DNA from: an uncultured Saprospiraceae bacterium
Lineage (GTDB): Bacteria; Bacteroidota; Bacteroidia; Chitinophagales; Saprospiraceae
NCBI GenBank assembly: GCA_937942435.1
Contig: CALDEM010000007.1
Coordinates: 1 to 64,000 of the forward strand
Direction of reading: 5' to 3'
DNA length: 64,000 nt
Part shown: one piece after another, positions 1 to 5,447 of the stretch
Position numbering within the stretch: the stretch's first letter is position 1
Layout: each line of letters starts with the position of its first letter
Notes under the pieces: model-generated
Told to the model about the DNA's origin: nothing
Seen by the model: the letters and a program-made list of their open reading frames with translations, nothing else
Databases searched by the model: none
Made by a program: the position numbers and the translations under genes

Positions 1-2
1 AG

Positions 3-122
3 TTTCCTGATAAGATGCACCAATGGATCAAACAGGAAATAGAGTACTTTTCGACCGACTTCTTTATAGTCCATAAGAGGCTGCAAGATATGGCATTATA
101 TACTGGAGACGGTGTGTTATAG
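3..122 (+). CDS. C-terminal end of an unidentified protein (partial)
   Basis: The window opens inside a gene. Frame 3 is open from base 3 for 39 codons and stops with TAG at 120-122; the other two forward frames stop early. The tail is hydrophilic with several aromatic residues and contains HQWIKQEIEYF and FFIVHKRLQDMALY. I do not recognise the family from this fragment. It is followed 22 bases later by a strong terminator hairpin, which supports this being a real gene end. Confidence 0.5.
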   Translation, partial: FPDKMHQWIKQEIEYFSTDFFIVHKRLQDMALYTGDGVL

Positions 123-140
123 TGAATAATAGCACCTAAA

Positions 141-294
141 AAAAGGGCGATACATGAAGTATCGCCCCCGTCTTTTTGGTCAACATTATTACCTTCTCAG
201 GTGTAACAAATTGACCAATATGGATCTAATGATGAAAACGTATTGTAAAGAAAGAGCTAATAACACATATATCCAAATTTATAATGTAAAATAA
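141..294 (+). repeat. Left arm of a ~155-bp imperfect inverted repeat
   Basis: This stretch reads, in reverse complement, as 1234-1388, with roughly 80% identity by eye and only small gaps. Shared blocks are the GGGCGATAC hairpin, CCCCCGTCTTTTTGG, ATTACCTTCTCAGGTGTAA, GGATCTAATGATGAAAACG and ATAATGTAAAATAA. Within the arm TTGGTCAA (176-183) can pair with TTGACCAA (211-218), so it may fold further. The region 123-351 holds no gene; this repeat and the terminator explain most of it. Confidence 0.85.
145..177 (+). terminator. Intrinsic terminator after the partial first gene
   Basis: A 9-bp perfect stem (GGGCGATAC at 145-153, GTATCGCCC at 159-167, loop ATGAA) is followed by CCGTCTTTTT. It sits 22 bases after the stop of the partial gene. 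The same hairpin recurs in reverse orientation at 1359-1382, as part of the large inverted repeat. Confidence 0.75.
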
Positions 295-351
295 AGTCTA
301 ATATGATCAAGGAGAAAAACATGCATTTGTAAAGAATATGCACTCTTACAT

Positions 352-382
352 CTTGCGTAGAAGGTCGGAAAGCATATCTTTG
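352..382 (+). promoter_or_regulatory. Bacteroidota-type promoter of the tRNA-Ser/tRNA-Pro unit
   Basis: An exact TAnnTTTG -7 box (TATCTTTG, 375-382) lies 19 bases after a TTG at 353-355, the usual -33/-7 spacing in this phylum. Predicted transcription start is near 388, about 45 bases before tRNA-Ser. The next terminator downstream is after tRNA-Pro, so both tRNAs probably share one transcript. Confidence 0.6.
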
Positions 383-431
383 CAGGCCGATATGAGAAAG
401 CCTCATATCTAGCTCGATTAAGAGCTCACTA

Positions 432-518
432 GGTGAGGTGGGTGAGTGGCTTAAACCGCATGTTTGCTAAACATGTGAACGGGAGACTGTTCCGGGGGTT
501 CGAATCCCCCTCTCACCG
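432..518 (+). tRNA. tRNA-Ser (anticodon GCU)
   Basis: The 87-nt gene folds as a class II tRNA. The acceptor GGTGAGG pairs with TCTCACC, including one G-U pair. The anticodon stem is CATGT/ACATG with loop TTGCTAA, giving anticodon GCU, which reads AGC and AGU. A long variable arm and the T-arm with GTTCGAATC are present. The discriminator base is G, as expected for serine. Confidence 0.93.
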
Positions 519-567
519 CATCTAAGAATTAATATTGAAGGAGTTTTAATAAAAAACAACTTCTACT

Positions 568-642
568 CGGGGCGTAGCGCAGTCCGGTTAGCGCACCTGT
601 TTTGGGAACAGGGGGTCGCAGGTTCGAATCCTGCCGCCCCGA
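568..642 (+). tRNA. tRNA-Pro (anticodon UGG), complete copy
   Basis: The 75-nt cloverleaf has acceptor CGGGGCG/CGCCCCG, anticodon stem CCTGT/ACAGG with loop TTTGGGA (anticodon UGG), and a T-loop with GTTCGAATC. The discriminator is A. From its nucleotide 21 (base 588, in the D-loop) to base 692 the sequence is repeated exactly at 1023-1127. The functional tRNA may therefore be a hybrid of an original 5' part and a 3' part delivered by the GIY-YIG cassette. Confidence 0.93.
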
Positions 643-692
643 CTACAAAAAGACTTATCACTTGTGATAGGTCTTTTTTAGTTTTAGGTGAT
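588..692 (+). repeat. 105-bp exact direct repeat, copy 1 (tRNA-Pro 3' part plus terminator)
   Basis: Bases 588-692 are identical to 1023-1127, offset 435. The repeat starts in the D-loop of tRNA-Pro (TTAGCGCACCTG) and runs through the anticodon arm, T-arm, 3' acceptor strand and terminator to GGTGAT. The two copies bracket the GIY-YIG gene and its trailing stem-loops. Confidence 0.95.
647..678 (+). terminator. Terminator of tRNA-Pro
   Basis: A 14-bp stem (647-660 with 665-678, one G-U pair, loop CTTG) contains its own U tract at the 3' side (GGTCTTTTT). It begins five bases after the tRNA. An identical copy follows the headless tRNA-Pro at 1082-1113. Confidence 0.8.
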
Positions 693-710
693 CAATCAAC
701 AGTACTTATA

Positions 711-956
711 GTGTTTCAGGTCTATATCCTTTATTCTGAAGTTCATGATAAATTCTATGTCGGGCAGACAAGTGATATAACGGATAGGCTAGATAGACAT
801 AACGCAGGAAGAGTAACCTCAACTAAGCACTTTAGGCCTTGGATCTTGAAAATTCAGATCAATAAGAACACTAGATCTGAAGCTGTAAAGCTTGAGTCAA
901 AACTTAAAAACCTCTCGAAACTCCGTTTGAACAAATTCATTCAAAAGTATTCTTAA
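711..956 (+). CDS. Small GIY-YIG nuclease, tRNA-associated
   Basis: The 81-residue protein is a stand-alone GIY-YIG catalytic domain. The GIY motif is VYIL (residues 4-7) and YIG is YVG (16-18), with a downstream arginine in DRLDRH and a glutamate in EAVKLESKL, the usual catalytic set. It resembles the short YhbQ/SLX1-like nucleases that are common next to tRNA genes in Bacteroidota. The start is GTG at 711; no upstream in-frame ATG exists, and the frame runs open back through the tRNA terminator. The only room for a promoter is within the repeat or the 18 bases after it. Its position between two copies of a tRNA 3' end suggests a role in its own insertion or maintenance; that role is inferred. 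Confidence 0.85.
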   Translation: MFQVYILYSEVHDKFYVGQTSDITDRLDRHNAGRVTSTKHFRPWILKIQINKNTRSEAVKLESKLKNLSKLRLNKFIQKYS

Positions 957-966
957 TATGTCCGGC

Positions 967-1023
967 CCTGACGAAGCTAAAGCTTGTCAGGATGCTGATA
1001 CATGCTGTGCATGTCGTCAGCAT
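967..1023 (+). repeat. Two tandem stem-loops at the cassette's right end
   Basis: Hairpin 1 (967-991) pairs CCTGACGAAGCT with AGCTTGTCAGG around an AA loop, with one bulged G. Hairpin 2 (992-1023) pairs ATGCTGA with TCAGCAT and then ACATGC with GCATGT around TGT. The base of hairpin 2 lands exactly on the first base of the repeated tRNA segment (1023). No U tract follows, so these do not look like terminators; they may be structural ends of a mobile unit. Confidence 0.7.
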
Positions 1024-1077
1024 TAGCGCACCTGTTTTGGGAACAGGGGGTCGCAGGTTCGAATCCTGCCGCCCCGA
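1023..1077 (+). pseudogene. Headless second copy of tRNA-Pro (3' two-thirds only)
   Basis: Bases 1023-1077 repeat tRNA-Pro from the D-loop to the discriminator base, including the UGG anticodon arm, but the 5' acceptor strand and D-stem are absent and replaced by hairpin 2. It cannot fold as a tRNA. The identical terminator follows at 1082-1113, and the 105-bp repeat ends at 1127. Confidence 0.9.
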
Positions 1078-1127
1078 CTACAAAAAGACTTATCACTTGT
1101 GATAGGTCTTTTTTAGTTTTAGGTGAT

Positions 1128-1430
1128 GGTAGTTGAGCTTGATCAAGAATATGCCATAAAGGCTCATCTAGTACGCTCTCAACCTATACAAACTCTTATA
1201 ACACCATAAATCTCTTATCTAACATATGATAAGTTATTTTACATTATAAGTTTGGATATGTATAATATAAACATTTTCTTTACCGAACGTTTTCATCATT
1301 AGATCCATTGGTCAATTTTTTACACCTGAGAAGGTAATATGATTGGCCAAAAAGACGGGGGCGATATCTTTCGGTATCGCCCTTTTTTATCCCAACCGAC
1401 GGATCCTATTGTACTTTATTACGCTACTAA
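1128..1430. other. Gene-free stretch with the right inverted-repeat arm and a two-way terminator
   Basis: Bases 1234-1388 are the reverse complement of 141-294. The hairpin GGGCGATA/TATCGCCC (1359-1366, 1375-1382) is followed by TTTTTT on the + strand and by CCGTCTTTTT on the - strand, so it may stop transcription from both sides. Bases 1128-1233 show nothing recognisable. No clear TAnnTTTG box was found before the creatininase gene at 1431. Confidence 0.75.
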
Positions 1431-2195
1431 ATGACGCGGAGACCATATATCTTATCAGAATGTACTTGGGCAGAGATTAAAAGTCGAGATATTGAGCTTG
1501 CGATTCTCCCATGGGGCGCATGTGAAGCGCATAATTATCACATGCCATATGGCACCGATATCTATGAAGCGGATTACATAGCCGCAGAGGCTGGTAAAAA
1601 AGCCTATCAAAAAGATCAGCGTTTTATAGTTCTACCTACTATACCTTTTGGAGTAAATACCGGTCAGATGGATATCAAGCTTGATATGAATATCTATCCG
1701 ACTACTCAGATGGCCATCTTAAGTGATACGATTGAAGTCCTTGGTAATCACGGGATCAATAAAATGTTAGTGCTCAACAGTCATGGCGGAAACAACTTCA
1801 AGCCTCTTCTGAGAGAGCTTGGAGCACAAGCACCACATATGTTCCTTTCATTTTGTGATTGGTTCAAGTCTGTTGACAAATACGACTACTTTGAAGAAAA
1901 AGGAGATCATGCTGATGAGATGGAGACTTCTGTTATGATGCATCTATACCCTGAGTGGATAGATCTACAATCAGCAGGACCCGGAGATGCTAAGTCCTCA
2001 GTTGTCTCAGGTATTAATGAAGGGTGGGCATGGGCAGAAAGAAGATGGTCATTGGTAAGTGAGGATACAGGTATAGGTGATCCTTCAAAATCGACAGCAG
2101 AAAAAGGAGCAAAATTTTTAAATGATACAACAGACAAGGTTGCGGACTTATTAGTAGAGTTATGTAATCTCGATCAATCTAAAATGTACATCTAA
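1431..2195 (+). CDS. Creatininase family amidohydrolase
   Basis: The 254-residue length is normal for the creatininase family, metal-dependent amidohydrolases that cleave cyclic or formamide-type amides. The metal-binding set is visible: E32 and H34 in GACEAHNYHMP, D43 in GTD, NSHGGNN near residue 117, and DHADEMETS near 160, where the glutamate is usually catalytic. No signal peptide is present, so it is cytoplasmic. It is followed after 16 bases by an exosortase gene, and the two probably share a transcript. The substrate cannot be read from sequence; true creatinine hydrolysis, riboflavin-type amidase and peptide-modification roles are all known in the family. Confidence 0.85.
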   Translation: MTRRPYILSECTWAEIKSRDIELAILPWGACEAHNYHMPYGTDIYEADYIAAEAGKKAYQKDQRFIVLPTIPFGVNTGQMDIKLDMNIYPTTQMAILSDTIEVLGNHGINKMLVLNSHGGNNFKPLLRELGAQAPHMFLSFCDWFKSVDKYDYFEEKGDHADEMETSVMMHLYPEWIDLQSAGPGDAKSSVVSGINEGWAWAERRWSLVSEDTGIGDPSKSTAEKGAKFLNDTTDKVADLLVELCNLDQSKMYI

Positions 2196-2211
2196 CAATC
2201 ATACTTGTCGC

Positions 2212-2793
2212 ATGGCTAAGAAAAAGAAAGGGAGCAAAAAAAATACTAAAGCCAGTAAATCAGTCCAAACAAGCGAATGGAATGAAAGAAAACCAGTTCT
2301 AATATTTGCAGGAAGTTTTCTTTTGATATGTCTGGGTTTTTACTTGATCACCAACATGGTTTGGTTCAGTTCATTTAGAGCACCAATCTTATCAGTATAT
2401 TCTGGTGTTTCAGCATTCCTCCTTAACATCCTTGGGTATGGCGTGACAGCTACTGGAGAGTTACTTTCGTCAAATGCCTTTTCTGTAAGTATAGAAGAAG
2501 GTTGTGATGCGATTGCTCCGGCGATATTATATGCGGTGTCCGTTTCGATATTTCCAATTGCATGGCAAGCTCGATGGAAAGGACTTCTCTTTGGCCTCCT
2601 AGCAATTTTTATCCTTAACATAATTAGAATAGTAACACTCTTCCTTACAGGCATCCACGTTCCGTCTCTTTTTGATTTTATGCATGTTGATTTTTGGCAA
2701 GCTATTTTTATAGTCTTCACAGTTGGGATATGGATCTATTGGATGAGATGGGCTTCTAATATTACGCAATCTGCAATAACAAAGGCATCATGA
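2212..2793 (+). CDS. Exosortase/archaeosortase family membrane transpeptidase
   Basis: The 193-residue protein has a lysine-rich N-terminus and several membrane helices. It has the exosortase catalytic triad: Cys98 in EEGCDAIAP, Arg139 in NIIRIV, and His158 in MHVDFW. Exosortases cleave C-terminal sorting tails of exported proteins at the membrane, often in step with exopolysaccharide production. Which of the Bacteroidota subfamilies it belongs to cannot be settled here. Its stop overlaps the next gene by 4 bases (ATGA), so the two are translationally coupled. No protein with a recognisable exosortase-type C-terminal tail was found in the window. Confidence 0.85.
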   Translation: MAKKKKGSKKNTKASKSVQTSEWNERKPVLIFAGSFLLICLGFYLITNMVWFSSFRAPILSVYSGVSAFLLNILGYGVTATGELLSSNAFSVSIEEGCDAIAPAILYAVSVSIFPIAWQARWKGLLFGLLAIFILNIIRIVTLFLTGIHVPSLFDFMHVDFWQAIFIVFTVGIWIYWMRWASNITQSAITKAS

Positions 2794-3392
2794 AAAATAT
2801 GCCAAATATCTTCAAGTTTCTACTGATCTTCTTAGTAGGATACCTGACTCTTTCGTCATTGTCATATGTGAAATCTGCCCGAAGTGTTGGAGTGCCGATA
2901 TATAACGCTTTCCAACAAATGACTTTAAACATGTTCCATCCAACTGTAAGGACGGACTTTAAAAGTTACGAAGGTCCAGCAGAAGAATTTGATTATTCTA
3001 TATACATATACTCGGCTCAAGAATATAAAATGGCAGCCAATAAGAGAGCTGTGAAACCACATGTAATCTCTAATCAAAACGCAAGGGTAACAGCGTTCGG
3101 GCCATTTATCATGTTGATAGCACTAATCATAGCTTCGCCCATCAGTTGGAAAAGAAAGCTGCTCAGTCTGGCAATTGGTAGTCTTCTTGTATTTATTCTT
3201 TTATCGATGAAGTATACAGCTCTCTTTGATGCTAACATGGATACTCTAAAACCAAGTAGCTCAATATGGCTTTCGATTTCTAACTTGTTTAGCGAGGCTT
3301 TTAGAACACATGAGTTTCTCACATTAATGATCGTCCCTATATGGGCTCTTTCAAGTTTTAGAACAAAAGATTGGAAGTGGTTCTTAGAATAA
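2790..3392 (+). CDS. Membrane protein coupled to the exosortase, function unknown
   Basis: The 200-residue protein has an N-terminal helix (about residues 8-25), a soluble segment of about 75 residues, then helices near 104-118, 125-142 and 172-188. The arrangement suggests one extracytoplasmic loop between helix 1 and a membrane bundle. The start ATG overlaps the exosortase stop, which makes a shared function likely. I do not recognise the family. It ends four bases before the convergent GNAT gene. Confidence 0.7.
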   Translation: MKNMPNIFKFLLIFLVGYLTLSSLSYVKSARSVGVPIYNAFQQMTLNMFHPTVRTDFKSYEGPAEEFDYSIYIYSAQEYKMAANKRAVKPHVISNQNARVTAFGPFIMLIALIIASPISWKRKLLSLAIGSLLVFILLSMKYTALFDANMDTLKPSSSIWLSISNLFSEAFRTHEFLTLMIVPIWALSSFRTKDWKWFLE

Positions 3393-3396
3393 ATCA

Positions 3397-3957
3397 TCAA
3401 GACCAATCCCAAACAATCAGCTCCCAGTCCTTGCCATCATCTGCTTTATAACTCAACAAGTTCTTAAAACCTAAGGCTTCATGGGCTTGCAATGATCTGG
3501 TATTAGATGTTGCCACTTCAGTCATACAGTATTTGTAATGAGAAGACAGTTGCTCTCTAAAGTGATTATACATTTTCTTGAATAGTCCCATTCTTCTGTG
3601 CTGTTTGTCTATACAGACTTGACCCATAGTTATATAATCCGCTGTCTTTATTGAATGGCCATCGATAGTTTGTTTTTCAATCATTGTAAACATTGACTGC
3701 AACACCTCTAGCTCATCACGATGTTCAGCAGACATGACTAAACAATAACCTACTACTTTATCTTTTAAGGTCGCTATGATATGAGGACAGGGATGATTCA
3801 TCCTTTTAAGCAAAGCAAAATCATGCTCACAGGTAACAAAGCCTTCTCGTGTAATTTCCTCCGAGGATAATGATGCTTTATGATTAAGTGATTGTAATGA
3901 TAAAATCTCGTGGATATGCTCATCTTTCGAAACCTGATGCACCTTATACTCAGACAT
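3397..3957 (-). CDS. GNAT family N-acetyltransferase
   Basis: The 186-residue protein has a GNAT fold. There is a VVGYCLVM strand near residue 70, and a QVCIDKQHRRMGLFKKMY segment corresponding to the acetyl-CoA binding loop (Q/RxxGxG/A type, here HRRMGLF). The C-terminal strand contains TSNTRSLQAHEALGF, typical of the family. The acceptor is unknown. It is the last gene of the ligD-ku-EEP run, 2 bases after the EEP gene, so it is probably co-transcribed; a direct role in DNA repair is not shown. Confidence 0.8.
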   Translation of the reverse strand: MSEYKVHQVSKDEHIHEILSLQSLNHKASLSSEEITREGFVTCEHDFALLKRMNHPCPHIIATLKDKVVGYCLVMSAEHRDELEVLQSMFTMIEKQTIDGHSIKTADYITMGQVCIDKQHRRMGLFKKMYNHFREQLSSHYKYCMTEVATSNTRSLQAHEALGFKNLLSYKADDGKDWELIVWDWS

Positions 3958-3959
3958 AA

Positions 3960-4655
3960 TTATACTTTTAATGTAAGCAACATTGGAGAGTGATCAGAAA
4001 GACCTCCTTCTCTCCATTCATGCAAATATTTACAATCAGAAATAAAAGGGAGCAAAGCCTCACTCACATAAGAATGATCGTATCTATATCCGTTCCCCTG
4101 ATGACTAAACCACGAATACTCTTTGACATCACCTTGGACATATCTAAAAGCGTCAACGTAACCCAATTTTTCCAAATCAAGTAATTGATCCGTATACCAA
4201 AAAGAATTACCAACTTGATCAATGTGATTTTTGCCAGTATTATAATCTCCAACTATGATAGCAGGGCGATCAACTTTAAGCTCTTCTTCAATCAAAAATT
4301 CAAAAAGCTTATGTTTCTTCTTATGCGGAAAATAAACGGAGTATATATCAAAAACTGGCATTCTGCCACATACGATACTATGATCATAGTTTTCATCACA
4401 CTTTGGAAATATAGATTGCGAACAAGGATATTTGCTCACAAGTATAGCTGAGTTGACATCTCGGTCAGCGTGAGACACCACCTGATATCTATACCCCAAT
4501 CTTAACAAGTAAGTTCTCAATTGGATACCAGACTTATTATTACGATACTCACTTAGTGCAACAACTTCAGGTTTTAGATCTTCTATTGATTTTATAATCT
4601 TAGATAGTCTGGATCCTCCACCTTGCCTTATATTCCAAGAAAGTATGTCAAACAT
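3960..4655 (-). CDS. Endonuclease/exonuclease/phosphatase (EEP) family protein in the NHEJ operon
   Basis: The 231-residue protein carries the EEP signature in order: SWNIRQGG near the N-terminus, a metal-binding Glu in ALSEYRN, GDYNTGKNH near residue 137, YRYDHSYVS near 190, and LSDHSPM at the end. These are the metal and phosphate-binding residues of the exonuclease III/APE1/DNase I superfamily. No signal peptide is present. It begins one base after the Ku stop codon. It could process damaged DNA ends before ligation, but that is inferred from position; EEP proteins also include RNA and phosphoester hydrolases. Confidence 0.85.
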   Translation of the reverse strand: MFDILSWNIRQGGGSRLSKIIKSIEDLKPEVVALSEYRNNKSGIQLRTYLLRLGYRYQVVSHADRDVNSAILVSKYPCSQSIFPKCDENYDHSIVCGRMPVFDIYSVYFPHKKKHKLFEFLIEEELKVDRPAIIVGDYNTGKNHIDQVGNSFWYTDQLLDLEKLGYVDAFRYVQGDVKEYSWFSHQGNGYRYDHSYVSEALLPFISDCKYLHEWREGGLSDHSPMLLTLKV

Positions 4656-5447
4656 CTATGCTCCTTTCTTGACGTTCTTTGCTTGCTCTATACTTGCCTT
4701 GAGAGCATCCATGATATCTATAACGGGGCGCTCCTCTTTTTCATCACTTATACTTACTACATCCTTACCATCGATCTTTTCATTGACCAACTCCATAAGC
4801 GCATCTTTATATCGATCTTGAAAGTCAACCTCATCAAAACTCATCACTAAAGAATCAACTAAGGTCTCGGCTAGAGCTAATTGTTTTTGATCTACTTCGA
4901 TACCATCCGTATCAGGGACATCTTTTAAAGATCTTACCTCATCAGGAAACCTAAGTTTGTACATGATCATGCCGTTATCTTCGGCCTTTAATAAAACGAC
5001 ATCTTCTTTATCTCTTAGAATAATCCTACCAACTCCCGCTTTACCTGACTTTTTAAGTACTTCACAGAATAGCCCATAAGTCTTCTTTGCAACGTCTCCA
5101 TTAGGGCCGACAAAGTAGACAGCTTCAAATCGGCTCGGATGAACTTCTTGTAGATCCACAAAAGCTTCTATATCAATAGCTCTTGTACTTTTTAATTTGA
5201 TGCCATCCAACTCCTGCTTTTCAAGGACTACGTATTGATCATCTGTATATTCGTATCCTTTTACAATATCTTTCATGCCTAACTCTTCATTACAAGTCCG
5301 ACATACCTTCTTATATGACACTCGACCCATGTCTTCTTTATGAAGTTGGTTAAAAGAGATGGTACTTGATCTGTTGACTGCATTGAATATCTGTATAGGT
5401 ATCGTCACTAGAGAAAATCTAATATGGCCCTTCCAAATCGATCTCAT
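4656..5447 (-). CDS. ku: Non-homologous end joining protein Ku
   Basis: The 263-residue protein has the prokaryotic Ku core from its first residue (IWKGHIRFSLVTIPIQIFNAV). It includes a VCRTCNEEL segment, a GYEYTDDQYVVLE segment and an EVHPSRFEAVYFVGP strand. Ku homodimers ring broken DNA ends and recruit LigD. The C-terminus is short and lysine-containing (QAKNVKKGA), the kind of tail that modulates DNA threading. Its ATG overlaps the LigD stop by 4 bases. Confidence 0.96.
   Translation of the reverse strand: MRSIWKGHIRFSLVTIPIQIFNAVNRSSTISFNQLHKEDMGRVSYKKVCRTCNEELGMKDIVKGYEYTDDQYVVLEKQELDGIKLKSTRAIDIEAFVDLQEVHPSRFEAVYFVGPNGDVAKKTYGLFCEVLKKSGKAGVGRIILRDKEDVVLLKAEDNGMIMYKLRFPDEVRSLKDVPDTDGIEVDQKQLALAETLVDSLVMSFDEVDFQDRYKDALMELVNEKIDGKDVVSISDEKEERPVIDIMDALKASIEQAKNVKKGA

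Noticed and set aside
1023-1077. Second functional tRNA-Pro
   Set aside because: It lacks the 5' acceptor strand and D-stem, so it cannot form a tRNA.
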